From Olleya aquimaris (GTDB taxonomy: Bacteria > Bacteroidota > Bacteroidia > Flavobacteriales > Flavobacteriaceae), in assembly GCF_003259525.1 (NCBI RefSeq), contig NZ_QLLO01000001.1, positions 124,001 to 188,000 of the forward strand: DNA of 64,000 nt. Reading direction: 5' to 3'. The position numbers were made by a program, and so were the translations under genes. The notes beneath the pieces are model-generated. The model was not told where the DNA came from, did not search any database, and saw only the letters and a program-made list of their open reading frames with translations. Within the stretch, counting starts at the first letter, position 1, and every line of letters starts with the position of its first letter. Below, piece by piece: positions 43,842 through 53,060 of this stretch.

Positions 43842-45713
43842 ATGTTTAACGAAGTTTACGATGTCATAGTAGTTGGTGCAGGACATGCAGGTAGTGAAGC
43901 TGCAGCTGCAGCTGCCAATATGGGAAGCAAAACATTGCTAATTACCATGAATTTGCAAAACATTGCGCAAATGTCTTGTAATCCTGCTATGGGAGGAATT
44001 GCTAAAGGTCAAATTGTAAGAGAGATTGATGCGCTTGGAGGTTATTCGGGAATTGTTAGTGATACATCTGCTATCCAATTTAAAATGCTAAACAAGTCTA
44101 AAGGACCTGCTATGTGGAGTCCAAGAGTGCAAAGTGACAGAATGCGTTTTGCTGAAGATTGGCGTTTACTTCTAGAGCAAACTAAAAACTTGGATTTTTA
44201 CCAAGAAATGGTTTCTGGTTTAATTGTAGAACAAGGAAAAGTTACAGGAGTAAAAACATCATTAGGTGTAACTGTAAAAGCTAAAACGGTTGTGTTAACA
44301 AATGGAACATTCTTAAACGGGTTAATACATATTGGAGACAAAAATTTTGGTGGAGGTAGAGCTGGTGAAAAAGCAGCTACAGGTATTACAGAGCAGCTTG
44401 TAGATTTAGGTTTTGAATCTGGCAGAATGAAAACAGGAACTCCTCCACGAGTAGATGGTCGATCTTTAGATTTCTCAAAAATGATCGAGCAACCTGGAGA
44501 TAAAAACCCTGAAAAATTCTCGTATTTAGATATTACAAAACCATTAACCAATCAGCGTTCTTGTCACATGTCCTATACTAGTGAAAAGGTTCATGATTTA
44601 CTTAGAGAAGGTTTCGATCGTTCACCAATGTTTAACGGTCGTATTAAAAGTTTGGGTCCAAGATATTGTCCATCTATTGAAGATAAAATTAACCGTTTTG
44701 CAGATAAAGATAGACATCAACTATTTGTAGAACCTGAAGGTTGGAATACAGTAGAATATTACATTAATGGGTTTTCTACATCACTCCCAGAGGATGTACA
44801 ATTTAATGCTTTACGATCTGTAGTTGGTTTTGAAAACGTGAAGTTTTTTAGACCTGGATATGCAATAGAGTATGATTATTTTCCGCCTACTCAATTAAAA
44901 CATACATTAGAAACTAAGTTGGTAGATGGGTTGTTTTTTGCTGGTCAAATTAACGGAACTACTGGTTATGAAGAAGCAGCTTCACAAGGATTAATGGCTG
45001 GTATAAATGCTGCGTTAAAAGTACAAGAACGCGACCCTTTTATCCTTCAACGCGATGAAGCTTATATAGGTGTTTTAGTGGACGACTTAATTACAAAAGG
45101 CACAGAAGAGCCTTATCGTATGTTTACTTCTAGAGCAGAATATAGAACTTTATTACGTCAGGATAATGCAGATATCAGATTGACACCTAAAGGATATGAA
45201 TTAGGTTTAGCTTCAGAAAAACGTTTAAAACGAATGGAAGAAAAACACGAAGCAGCAGAAAAATTTGTACAGTTTTTTAAGCAGACTAGTGTTACTCCAG
45301 AAGAAATTAATCCTGTTTTAGAAGCTAAAAATTCGGCTGCAATAAGACAACAAGACAAGATGTTTAAAATGTTTGCTAGACCTAATGTGGATATTGAAGA
45401 CATGAAACAAATTAAATCTGTATCAGAATATATACAGCAACATAATTTGGATAGTGAGATTATTGAGCAGACCGAAATACAAGTTAAATATTCAGGTTAT
45501 ATTGAAAAAGAAAAGAATAATGCAGACAAGTTAACACGTCTTGAAAATATAAAAATTCCAGCTAATTTTGATTACTCAAAATTGCAATCTATGAGTTTAG
45601 AGGCTAGAGAAAAACTTAAAAAAATTCAACCTGTAACCATTTCTCAAGCGTCAAGAATTAGCGGTGTATCTCCAGCAGATATTTCTGTATTATTGGTTTA
45701 TATGGGAAGATAA
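43842..45713 (+). CDS. mnmG: tRNA uridine-5-carboxymethylaminomethyl modification enzyme MnmG (GidA)
   Basis: A 623-residue FAD enzyme which with MnmE installs cmnm5 groups on U34 of certain tRNAs. The dinucleotide-binding motif VVGAGHAGSEAAAAAA opens the protein. CNPAMGGIAKG, GGGRAGEKAA and GRMKTGTPPRVDGRSLDF belong to the FAD/NADH and tetrahydrofolate sites, and FAGQINGTTGYEEAASQG is an MnmG signature. The helical C-terminal domain ends in ISGVSPADISVLLVYMGR. It is transcribed from its own promoter. It is flanked on both sides by parS-like palindromes, consistent with the origin-proximal location of gidA in many bacteria. mnmE is not adjacent. Confidence 0.97.
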   Translation: MFNEVYDVIVVGAGHAGSEAAAAAANMGSKTLLITMNLQNIAQMSCNPAMGGIAKGQIVREIDALGGYSGIVSDTSAIQFKMLNKSKGPAMWSPRVQSDRMRFAEDWRLLLEQTKNLDFYQEMVSGLIVEQGKVTGVKTSLGVTVKAKTVVLTNGTFLNGLIHIGDKNFGGGRAGEKAATGITEQLVDLGFESGRMKTGTPPRVDGRSLDFSKMIEQPGDKNPEKFSYLDITKPLTNQRSCHMSYTSEKVHDLLREGFDRSPMFNGRIKSLGPRYCPSIEDKINRFADKDRHQLFVEPEGWNTVEYYINGFSTSLPEDVQFNALRSVVGFENVKFFRPGYAIEYDYFPPTQLKHTLETKLVDGLFFAGQINGTTGYEEAASQGLMAGINAALKVQERDPFILQRDEAYIGVLVDDLITKGTEEPYRMFTSRAEYRTLLRQDNADIRLTPKGYELGLASEKRLKRMEEKHEAAEKFVQFFKQTSVTPEEINPVLEAKNSAAIRQQDKMFKMFARPNVDIEDMKQIKSVSEYIQQHNLDSEIIEQTEIQVKYSGYIEKEKNNADKLTRLENIKIPANFDYSKLQSMSLEAREKLKKIQPVTISQASRISGVSPADISVLLVYMGR

Positions 45714-45730
45714 TTTTAAACAAAAAATTA

Positions 45731-45752
45731 AAACGTTCCACGTGGAACGTTT
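45731..45752. other. parS-like palindrome downstream of mnmG
   Basis: The same GTTCCACGTGGAAC core (45735-45748) extends to a perfect 22-bp palindrome with AAAC and GTTT flanks. It could also act as a weak hairpin terminator, because T-rich sequence follows. Confidence 0.6.
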
Positions 45753-45760
45753 GTTTTTTA

Positions 45761-46621
45761 ATGAATAACAAAAAAGAAAATAACACGCTCTTAGAAGTAA
45801 AAGACCATTCCGTTTCTGGTGAAGTTTTTCAATTAACAGAAAACAAAACTTACGGGTTTTTAGAAACCACTCCAAAACCAGCAATTGATAAATTACCTGA
45901 CTATTATAAAACTGAAGATTACATTTCGCATACAGATGCTAGGCGAAATATTTTTGAAAAAGTATATCATAGTATCAGACAGATTTCTTTAAAAAAGAAA
46001 TTAAAATTAATAAACTCGTTTAAAACAGAAGATAAAAACCTATTAGATTTTGGTTGCGGAACAGGAGATTTTTTAAAAACCTGCCAAGATAATGGTTGGA
46101 ATATAATTGGAATAGAACCTAACGAAGAAGCTAGAACAATAGCAAATAAAAAAACTAAGAATACTGTATTTAATTCAGATCATTTAAATGTTTTAGAAAA
46201 ACATAGTTTTGATGTTATTACTCTTTGGCACGTGTTAGAACATGTACCTAATTTAGAAGAACAGATTACACAGATAAAATCTCTTTTAAAAACTAATGGC
46301 GTATTAATTGTTGCTGTACCAAATTATAAAAGTTACGATGCGCTAAGTTATAAACAGTTTTGGGCTGCTTATGATGTGCCAAGACATTTATGGCATTTTA
46401 ACCAAGAATCAATTTCAAAATTATTTTCAAGTTTTAATATGAAGATTGTTAATACCAAACCAATGGTTTTTGATTCTTATTATGTAAGCTTACTTTCAGA
46501 AAAATATAAAACTGGGACTATGAATATCTTTAGGGCTTTTTGGATTGGTTTGAAGTCAAACTTAAAAGCTAAGACCACAGGTGAGTATTCATCCTTGATA
46601 TATGTTATTAAAAACATCTAA
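45761..46621 (+). CDS. Class I SAM-dependent methyltransferase
   Basis: A 286-residue cytoplasmic methyltransferase. SAM-binding motif I is LLDFGCGTGDFL (about 104-115), motif II/III are GIEPNEEARTIA and DVITLWHVLEHV, a signature common in UbiG/Coq3-like and type 11/23 methyltransferases, followed by LLKTNGVLIVAVPNY. A YKQFWAAYDVPRHLWHF segment near 200-217 is conserved in Bacteroidota homologues that modify small or lipid-linked molecules. The substrate is unknown. It starts 9 nt after the second parS-like palindrome and is co-directional with mnmG. Confidence 0.87.
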   Translation: MNNKKENNTLLEVKDHSVSGEVFQLTENKTYGFLETTPKPAIDKLPDYYKTEDYISHTDARRNIFEKVYHSIRQISLKKKLKLINSFKTEDKNLLDFGCGTGDFLKTCQDNGWNIIGIEPNEEARTIANKKTKNTVFNSDHLNVLEKHSFDVITLWHVLEHVPNLEEQITQIKSLLKTNGVLIVAVPNYKSYDALSYKQFWAAYDVPRHLWHFNQESISKLFSSFNMKIVNTKPMVFDSYYVSLLSEKYKTGTMNIFRAFWIGLKSNLKAKTTGEYSSLIYVIKNI

Positions 46622-46819
46622 AATCTATTTAAACAACTTTAAAAAGGGTTTTAGCGGGTTAATCTATAATTTCCCTTTAAAATTTTTAAAACAAGCTTAA
46701 AACCTTTTATTTGAAGCTGTTTTTAATCAGTATTTCTTATTGAATATTATATTTTCTATAAATTTTTCTTATCACAATTAAAATTCTTAAAAAAGTAATT
46801 TTCAATTTGTATAATTATT

Positions 46820-46827
46820 TACATTTG
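46820..46827 (+). promoter_or_regulatory. -7 promoter element for the OmpH-like gene
   Basis: TACATTTG (TAnnTTTG) lies 25 nt before the ATG at 46853. Confidence 0.55.
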
Positions 46828-46852
46828 CCCAAATTCAGAAAACAGATATAAT

Positions 46853-47353
46853 ATGAAAAAGTTAATAGGATTAATATTGGTAGCTTTAGTTTTAACATCT
46901 TGTCAAAAACAAAAAATAGCATATGTAGACAACGGTGTATTAATTAATGAGATTAAAGAAAAATTAGATATCGAGGCAAAGTATACTATCAAGGATTCTT
47001 TATTTAAAATAAAAGTAGATAGTTTCCGTCAAGTATTTCAAGCAGATTATCAAAAAATAGCAGCACTTTCTAAGAGCAAGCAAGAATCTGAGTTACAATT
47101 GTTAAATCAAAAAGCGCAAGGTTTACAACAAGCTTGGCAAATAGAACAACAAGGCTTTCAAAAAGAATATCAAGTAGAAATTGATAGTTTGATATCTAAA
47201 GTTAAAACGTTTGTACAAGATTATGGAAAAAGTAATGGCTATGACTATATTTTAGGTACGGTTGAAGCTTCTCCAAGCGTGATGTATAGTAAAGAAGAAA
47301 ACAATATTTCTCAACAAATAAAAGAAGCATTAGACGCTGCTTATAGCAAATAA
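46853..47353 (+). CDS. OmpH/Skp-like periplasmic chaperone, lipoprotein
   Basis: A 166-residue lipoprotein with signal MKKLIGLILVALVLTSC (Cys17). The strand IAYVDNGVLINEIKEKLD starts the OmpH/Skp core. A long helical hairpin (about 50-140; rich in Gln/Lys/Glu) and the strand GYDYILGTVEASPSVMYSKEE complete it. Skp proteins trimerise to cage unfolded outer-membrane proteins. Unlike soluble Skp this one is lipidated, as is common in Bacteroidota. It is monocistronic, with promoter and terminator of its own. Confidence 0.85.
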   Translation: MKKLIGLILVALVLTSCQKQKIAYVDNGVLINEIKEKLDIEAKYTIKDSLFKIKVDSFRQVFQADYQKIAALSKSKQESELQLLNQKAQGLQQAWQIEQQGFQKEYQVEIDSLISKVKTFVQDYGKSNGYDYILGTVEASPSVMYSKEENNISQQIKEALDAAYSK

Positions 47354-47374
47354 TAAGTTTTAATTTAGCATTCA

Positions 47375-47411
47375 AAAAGGCGGTTAACAGCAGTTAATCG
47401 CCTTTTTTTTG
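47375..47411 (+). terminator. Terminator after the OmpH-like gene
   Basis: AAAGGCGGTTAAC / GTTAATCGCCTTT with a 4-nt loop (one mismatch) is followed by a T-run. Confidence 0.85.
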
Positions 47412-47489
47412 TATATAATAGTTTATATATCAGTGATTTTGGTATAAATACTTATATTTAAAGCGCTATTAATTATATACTTAAAAAAT

Positions 47490-49259
47490 ATGAAAAGCTT
47501 GTTGTGGCTTTGCGCTATCTTCTTTTCTTTTATTCATATATGTCCTTCACAAGAAGCTGTACCTTTTAAAACACAGAAGGCGTTTTATATTTATGGTGAT
47601 GCAGTTACTATTGGAAATAACATACTAAGTAAGGACACTAATAAACCATTTAACAATATTCAGTTAACAAATGATGATATTGATATGGTTTACGTAGATA
47701 TAGACCAAGATGACACTACGTTTTCTTCAAGCTCGGCAACCCTTCAACTACCAGACAACAAAAAAGAAATAGCCTATGCAGTCTTATATTGGTCGGCAAC
47801 ATATAGTTATATAAAAGGGTCTAGAAGAGAGGAAAATTCTCAGTTTTATTTTCAAGGAAAAAGACAAAGAAATAGAACATTAATAAACAAAATTAAACTT
47901 AAATTACCTGGTGAAGACTATCAAGATATAAAAGGAAAGGTTGTATTTGATGGCGCTACACAACCTTCGTATGCTTTAAATGCGCCTTATGTTTGTTATG
48001 CAGATGTAACCAAACAATTAAAAGAAGCTAAAACGGTAAATGGCGAATATACCGTTGCAAATATTTTTGCAACAGAAGGTTTTGTTTCTGGTGGAAGTGC
48101 TGCAGGTTGGATGTTATACATTGTTTATGAAGCACCAACAGAAAAACCAAAATACATTACAACGTTTAACGGTTTTGTACATGTAGGTAACGAACCAGTA
48201 GTCATTAATTTAGATAATTTTAAAACACCAGAAACAGGAGCTACAACTACAGATTTAACCATAGCTGCTTTAGAAGGAGATTCTGACATAACAGAAGACG
48301 AATGTGTAATTGCTAACCCTAAACTAAAAAAAGCGTGGCGTTTAAGTACTGAAAACAGAGACGAAAAAAACTTTTTTAGCAGTCAAATCACATCATCTAA
48401 AAAAGCAAATCTAAAACGAAATCCAAGTAGTGATAATACGTTAGGGTTTGATATAGCATCATTAACCTTACCAACCAATGAAGACGCTGTTATTGTTAAT
48501 AATACAGATCAAGTCGAGCTGTACTTTAATACCAAACAAGACCGTTTCTATTTGTTTTTTACTGCATTTCAAACAGAAATAAGTGAAACGTTTTTTAAAG
48601 AAATAGAAAACAATATACCAACAAATGCGCTAGTCATGGCGTCTCAAAAACCAAAAGCAGAGCCTATTGTTTTAAAAGAAACCAAGCCAGAACCCATCCC
48701 AAAACCTATAACCGCTAGTGTTTTAACTATAGAAGCCAAACCTATAAAAGAAACTCCTAAACAAGAGATAAAACCAACAACAATAGCATTAAAACAACCA
48801 GAAGTTATAGAAGCGCTACCAGAAAAAGAAGAAATAAATCCTTTTTCTTCAGAGATTACGACCTCTCCAGCTCAAAAACAAGCCTTAGCAGAAGGTGAAG
48901 TGTATATTAGTTCTTCAACGTATGTAAAAGCTTTAAAACTTGAAGACAAACCCTTAGAAACACAAGCGTTTAAGTTACTTTTAGAAAAAAACGCAGCTCA
49001 AATAGATGGTGTTAAAAAAGGGTATTATGTAATAAATAAATTCTTTTCTGAAGCAAAAAACGCAATCGCGTGGCAAAATCAGCTAAAAGATCTAGGTTTT
49101 GATAGTGATATTTTAATTGATGATAAGAAAGAACTGTATTATGTTTATGTTTTTCATACAGAAAACTTTTATGACGCCTACATGCAACACAAAACATTGA
49201 TTGTTAAAGAACCATTCAAAGAAAACTGGGTGTTTAAAGTCAATATGACCGAATACTAA
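47490..49259 (+). CDS. Secreted protein with SPOR-like C-terminus, paralogue A
   Basis: A 589-residue exported protein with signal peptide (1-20). The N-terminal domain (about 22-370) begins FKTQKAFYIYGDAVTIGNNI and includes AVLYWSATYSYIKG, YVCYADVTK and GGSAAGWMLYIVYE, features shared with paralogue B at 51470. A Pro/Lys/Glu-rich linker (about 380-470) is specific to this copy. The final 90 residues (GYYVINKFFSEAKNAIAWQN, LYYVYVFHTENFYDAYMQ) resemble a SPOR domain, which binds denuded peptidoglycan. The N-terminal domain resembles beta-rich surface modules in Flavobacteriaceae; function unknown. It converges on the lipid kinase gene with 9 nt between them. Confidence 0.7.
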   Translation: MKSLLWLCAIFFSFIHICPSQEAVPFKTQKAFYIYGDAVTIGNNILSKDTNKPFNNIQLTNDDIDMVYVDIDQDDTTFSSSSATLQLPDNKKEIAYAVLYWSATYSYIKGSRREENSQFYFQGKRQRNRTLINKIKLKLPGEDYQDIKGKVVFDGATQPSYALNAPYVCYADVTKQLKEAKTVNGEYTVANIFATEGFVSGGSAAGWMLYIVYEAPTEKPKYITTFNGFVHVGNEPVVINLDNFKTPETGATTTDLTIAALEGDSDITEDECVIANPKLKKAWRLSTENRDEKNFFSSQITSSKKANLKRNPSSDNTLGFDIASLTLPTNEDAVIVNNTDQVELYFNTKQDRFYLFFTAFQTEISETFFKEIENNIPTNALVMASQKPKAEPIVLKETKPEPIPKPITASVLTIEAKPIKETPKQEIKPTTIALKQPEVIEALPEKEEINPFSSEITTSPAQKQALAEGEVYISSSTYVKALKLEDKPLETQAFKLLLEKNAAQIDGVKKGYYVINKFFSEAKNAIAWQNQLKDLGFDSDILIDDKKELYYVYVFHTENFYDAYMQHKTLIVKEPFKENWVFKVNMTEY

Positions 49260-49268
49260 ACTACTTTT

Positions 49269-50186
49269 TTAACAATAAAAACGAATGGCATTTTGTAAAA
49301 CGGACAGCTCAATATTACTAGTTGCTAATTGTTCTCCATCAGCTTGAATTAATGGCTTAGGATCTTCAAAATCAAATTGTAGATTACTAGTTTTAAAAGT
49401 TATTACTTTTTTATGATTTACAATTTGTCCATTAAACAGTTTAGGAAGATTTCTTATAACATCCCATTTAGTTAAATGTGTAGCAATAGTGATGTCAAAC
49501 AAACCGTCTTTAGGGTTTGGTTGCTTAGTAAGTTGCATACTAGAACCTGTATATTTACCAATACCAATTTGAATTATAAAACATTTTGAGTACTTTATTA
49601 ATTCATTATTTACAACTACAGATACATCAAAAAGTTTAACATTAGATAACCCTTTAATCGCTCCTAAAACATAAGTAAATTTACCATAGGATCGCTTATC
49701 TTTTACAAGACTTACAACTAATCCATCGTAGCCAACACCTGCTAAATTTATGAAATAAGTGTTTGGTATTTGATTGTTCAAGTAATTTACACATCCAACA
49801 TCTTGAGTATTAGTATGTCCATTTAAAATGATTTGTAAAGCTTTATTGATATTTTTAGGAATACCATGTGTTTTTACCCAATCATTTCCAGTACCAACAG
49901 GTAGGACTCCAAATGTAATTTCAGAGGATGCAATATTGTTTTGACTGAAAACTCCATTAATAAAATTGTTTAAAGTTCCATCTCCACCAATAATTATAAA
50001 ATGCCTAAAGCCATTTTTAATAGCAGTTTTAGTTATTTCAATTTCATGTTTTGCATAGTTGCTATATGCAAATTGTATGGTGTAATTTTGGTTAAGTTTA
50101 GATTTAATTTGCTGCCAAACTGTTTTACCTTTTCCGTTTCCAGAAACAGGATTGATAATTACAAAAAGAGATTGTTTGGTAGTCAA
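49269..50186 (-). CDS. Diacylglycerol kinase-family lipid kinase (YegS/DagK/LCB5 type)
   Basis: A 305-residue cytoplasmic lipid kinase. The nucleotide loop GGDGTLNNFINGV (about 62-74), the N-terminal IINPVSGNGKG and the later LPVGTGNDWVKTHG are the family signatures. IQADGEQ near the C-terminus is typical of the beta-sandwich second domain. It phosphorylates diacylglycerol, sphingosine-like or related lipids; sphingolipids occur in several Bacteroidota, so a sphingoid or ceramide substrate is also possible. Its ATG lies one base after the holB stop, so the two are in one operon. Confidence 0.9.
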   Translation of the reverse strand: MTTKQSLFVIINPVSGNGKGKTVWQQIKSKLNQNYTIQFAYSNYAKHEIEITKTAIKNGFRHFIIIGGDGTLNNFINGVFSQNNIASSEITFGVLPVGTGNDWVKTHGIPKNINKALQIILNGHTNTQDVGCVNYLNNQIPNTYFINLAGVGYDGLVVSLVKDKRSYGKFTYVLGAIKGLSNVKLFDVSVVVNNELIKYSKCFIIQIGIGKYTGSSMQLTKQPNPKDGLFDITIATHLTKWDVIRNLPKLFNGQIVNHKKVITFKTSNLQFDFEDPKPLIQADGEQLATSNIELSVLQNAIRFYC

Positions 50187-50187
50187 G

Positions 50188-51342
50188 TTAATCTTGTTTA
50201 GCGTGAAGTAAACGTGTTAATTTAATGGATAAATCAGTAAGTATAATTTTAGAATTTCCATTGCGTTCTATATGGTAAATAGCATCATTTAGCTCGTTAG
50301 AAATATCCAGAATATTGTTGTTATGCACAAAAGGAGCAAATTTAGCCAAATCAAAATTTTTGCTCTTGGTATCAAAATAAACCAATTCTTCTGCTCCGTA
50401 ATTTAATAGCATTGCTTGTCTAAAAAAGTCTAAACAAAAGTTTAAAAACTGCTTTTGAGTTTCTCGACCAGTTTTAGCAATATCTTCACTCCAACCTATT
50501 AAATCATGTATGGCAGATTTATTCCCTTTGGCTTTAAAAGCAGCTCTAATCCAGAAAATAAACCATTGTTCAAATTGGTCATCTTCACTATCATGATACA
50601 CTAAATCGCAAGCTTTATTGTAATTACCATCAGATTGATGTGCAATTTTAGTAGCAGTAGCTTCATTTAGATTAAACTGCTTAATGATTCCGTTTTTTAT
50701 ATCCTCTTCAGCCAATGGAGGAAAATGCAATATCTGACATCGTGATCTAATGGTGCCTAATATTTGTTCTTCCTCTTCAGCGATTAGTATAAAAACGGTT
50801 TTGTTAGGTGGTTCTTCAATTAGTTTAAGAAGTTTATTGGCAGCTTGTGTATTCATTTTTTCAGCCATCCAAATCAACATTACTTTGTAACCGCCTTCAT
50901 AAGACTTCAAACTTAAAGCCTTTACAATATCTAAAGCTTCATCAACACCAATTTGACCTTGTTTGTTGTCTACGCCTAATAAGCGGTACCAATCAAACAA
51001 GTTACCATAAGGTTGCTCTTTTAGTAATTGCCTCCATTCTTCTAAAAAATGAGAAGATACAGGGTGTTTTTTAACTTTAACTGTAGAGGTAACCGGAAAT
51101 GCAAAATGTAAATCAGGATGCGAGAAGTTATTAAACTTTAAATTACAAGATTCGTTTTCCCCATTGTTTTCTCCATCAGTGTTATTACACAATATGTACT
51201 GGGCATAGGCAATAGCCATAGGTAATGTACCAGACCCTTCTGGACCAACAAAAAGCTGAGCATGTGGTATACGACCATTATCTGCACTTGTTGTCAGGTG
51301 TTTTTTGATATGATTTAATCCTAAAATATCACTAAAAAGCAT
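50188..51342 (-). CDS. holB: DNA polymerase III delta' subunit (clamp loader)
   Basis: A 384-residue AAA+ clamp-loader subunit. The N-terminus MLFSDILGLNHIKKHL and RIPHAQLFVGPEGSG mark delta'. The Walker A-like loop GPEGSGTLP lacks the Lys and Ser/Thr needed for nucleotide binding, as expected for delta', which does not hydrolyse ATP. LIEEPPNKTVFILIAEEEEQIL and SRCQILHFPPL, the arginine-finger (SRC) segment, are intact. It loads the sliding clamp with DnaX and HolA, which are not here. A canonical promoter ends only four bases before the ATG, suggesting a leaderless transcript. The lipid kinase gene follows. Confidence 0.92.
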   Translation of the reverse strand: MLFSDILGLNHIKKHLTTSADNGRIPHAQLFVGPEGSGTLPMAIAYAQYILCNNTDGENNGENESCNLKFNNFSHPDLHFAFPVTSTVKVKKHPVSSHFLEEWRQLLKEQPYGNLFDWYRLLGVDNKQGQIGVDEALDIVKALSLKSYEGGYKVMLIWMAEKMNTQAANKLLKLIEEPPNKTVFILIAEEEEQILGTIRSRCQILHFPPLAEEDIKNGIIKQFNLNEATATKIAHQSDGNYNKACDLVYHDSEDDQFEQWFIFWIRAAFKAKGNKSAIHDLIGWSEDIAKTGRETQKQFLNFCLDFFRQAMLLNYGAEELVYFDTKSKNFDLAKFAPFVHNNNILDISNELNDAIYHIERNGNSKIILTDLSIKLTRLLHAKQD

Positions 51343-51346
51343 AGCG

Positions 51347-51354
51347 CAAATATA
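51347..51354 (-). promoter_or_regulatory. -7 promoter element for holB (leaderless arrangement)
   Basis: The minus strand reads TATATTTG then CGCT then ATG; the initiator is only four bases after the element. Confidence 0.55.
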
Positions 51355-51432
51355 GTTTTCCTGACAATTATAAACTATTTTTATTAAAGATTGATTTTAG
51401 CTCTACAAATTTAAAGTATCGTTGTATTTGCA

Positions 51433-51440
51433 TATATTTG
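51433..51440 (+). promoter_or_regulatory. -7 promoter element for paralogue B
   Basis: TATATTTG lies 29 nt before the ATG at 51470. Confidence 0.55.
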
Positions 51441-51469
51441 AAGTTTATAAACCGTTTTAATTTATTAAA

Positions 51470-53044
51470 ATGAAAAGTGTAATATGTTTACTGTTTTCCC
51501 TTATAAGTTATAGCTACGTCATTGCTCAAGATTCAGAGTTAAAAGCTAACGCTTTTGGAGATGGAGTAGATTTTAAATCTCAAAACGAGTTTTATATTTT
51601 TGGTGATGTTGCAGTTATAGGTAATAATATTTTAAGTGAAGATATTAAAGATGCCTTTAACAACACTTTAGTTAATAATGACGACATCAAAATGCGCTAC
51701 GTGGATATAGATAGCGATAAAGAAACATTTTGTTCTAGTCAAGCGACACTTAATTTACCTTCAGATTTTAAAAAAATTGCCTACGCAGGATTGTATTGGA
51801 CAGCCACTTACGCTTACGAAAAAGGAACCCGTAAAGAACAAAAAGGAAATTATGACTATAGAGGTAATGGAGAGCGCTCTGAAGTTATTAACCAAATAAA
51901 ATTTAAATTACCCAATCAAGACTATCAAGACATTACAGGGCAAGTCATTTATGACGGTTCAACAAATGTCACACATGCAATCAACTCTCCTTATGTATGT
52001 TATGCAGATGTTACAAAACTTTTAAAAGATGCAGAAACCATATCGGGTGATTATGTAGTTGCTAATGTAAAAGCTACGCAAGGTTATTTGTCTGGCGGAA
52101 GCGCTGCAGGATGGATGTTATATGTAGTGTATCAATCTCCAACAGACAACCCTAAATATATATCTACTTATCACGGTTTTGCTTTAGTTAATAAAGAAGA
52201 ACCTTTAGATTTAAACTTTAAAAATTTTAAGTCAGTCGAACAAGGCGATGTTAAAACATCTGTTGTTTTATCAGCAATAGAAGGCGATGCTGCTCTGGAA
52301 GGCGACGAGTTTGCAATTATCAAACAACGTGACGGTAGTTTCCAATCGTTAAGTAATGGTGCGCGTTTTCAGCAAAACTTTTTTAACAGTTCTATTACTA
52401 ACAATAGTATGAAGAACAGAGACAGATTACCTAATAGCGAGAACACTTTAGGATTTGATATTGCCAAACTAGACATTCCAAATTATAACAACTCAATCAT
52501 CAGTAATAGTACCAGTGAAACTACATTGCGATTAAAAACACAATCAGACCGTTTTTACCTTTATTTTACTGCATTTCAAACAGAAATTGCTCAAACTTAT
52601 TTTGATGATATCGTTCAAGAAAACAATCCAGATGCAAGCCAAAAAGCTAATGTGGCTCCAGAGATAGTTAGAGCGCAACCAGAAACAGATCCAAGTTTTG
52701 ATACCAAAGAAAAACGTAAACCTTACCGCTATTTTAAAAGAGGCTTAAACTCTAATGCGTTTAATTACTTAAAAAATAAAAAATCGACTGCAATTGCAGG
52801 AATAGAAGGTGGTTATTACGTCGTCACAGGTGTTTTTGCAGAACCAGCAAGAGCAGGTAAATGGACATCAAGTCTAATAAAAAAAGGATACGAAGCTAAT
52901 GCATTTATAAATCCAAAAAACAACTGGAATTACGTGTATTTATTAAGAAGCGACACACCAGAAGACGCTTTTAAATTAATGGAAGATTTAAAAACAAATT
53001 ACAGATACAGAGACACTTGGGTTTTAAAAGCAAACCTTGACTAA
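51470..53044 (+). CDS. Secreted protein with SPOR-like C-terminus, paralogue B
   Basis: A 524-residue exported protein with signal peptide (1-19, cleavage near VIAQ). The body (about 30-385) is homologous to paralogue A at 47490, sharing the patterns YIFGDVAVIGNNILSED, YAGLYWTATYAYEKGTRKE, VCYADVTKLLKDAETISG, LSGGSAAGWMLYVVYQ and DRFYLYFTAFQTEIAQTY. The linker is much shorter than in A. The C-terminal SPOR-like domain (about 435-524) contains IAGIEGGYYVVTGVFAEPAR and YVYLLRSDTPEDAFKLM. Function is unknown; a cell-envelope role is inferred from the signal peptide and SPOR-like tail. It is followed 16 nt later by pgk. Confidence 0.7.
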   Translation: MKSVICLLFSLISYSYVIAQDSELKANAFGDGVDFKSQNEFYIFGDVAVIGNNILSEDIKDAFNNTLVNNDDIKMRYVDIDSDKETFCSSQATLNLPSDFKKIAYAGLYWTATYAYEKGTRKEQKGNYDYRGNGERSEVINQIKFKLPNQDYQDITGQVIYDGSTNVTHAINSPYVCYADVTKLLKDAETISGDYVVANVKATQGYLSGGSAAGWMLYVVYQSPTDNPKYISTYHGFALVNKEEPLDLNFKNFKSVEQGDVKTSVVLSAIEGDAALEGDEFAIIKQRDGSFQSLSNGARFQQNFFNSSITNNSMKNRDRLPNSENTLGFDIAKLDIPNYNNSIISNSTSETTLRLKTQSDRFYLYFTAFQTEIAQTYFDDIVQENNPDASQKANVAPEIVRAQPETDPSFDTKEKRKPYRYFKRGLNSNAFNYLKNKKSTAIAGIEGGYYVVTGVFAEPARAGKWTSSLIKKGYEANAFINPKNNWNYVYLLRSDTPEDAFKLMEDLKTNYRYRDTWVLKANLD

Positions 53045-53060
53045 ACACACAATTTAATTA

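Noticed and set aside
45731-45760. The 22-bp palindrome after mnmG read purely as a transcription terminator
   Set aside because: It has no loop and its 14-bp core is identical to the site upstream of mnmG, where termination makes no sense; a protein-binding site explains both better.
49012-50201. Plus-strand frames opposite the lipid kinase and minus-strand frames inside paralogue A
   Set aside because: They are shadows of well-supported genes with family motifs and lack plausible translation starts or domains.
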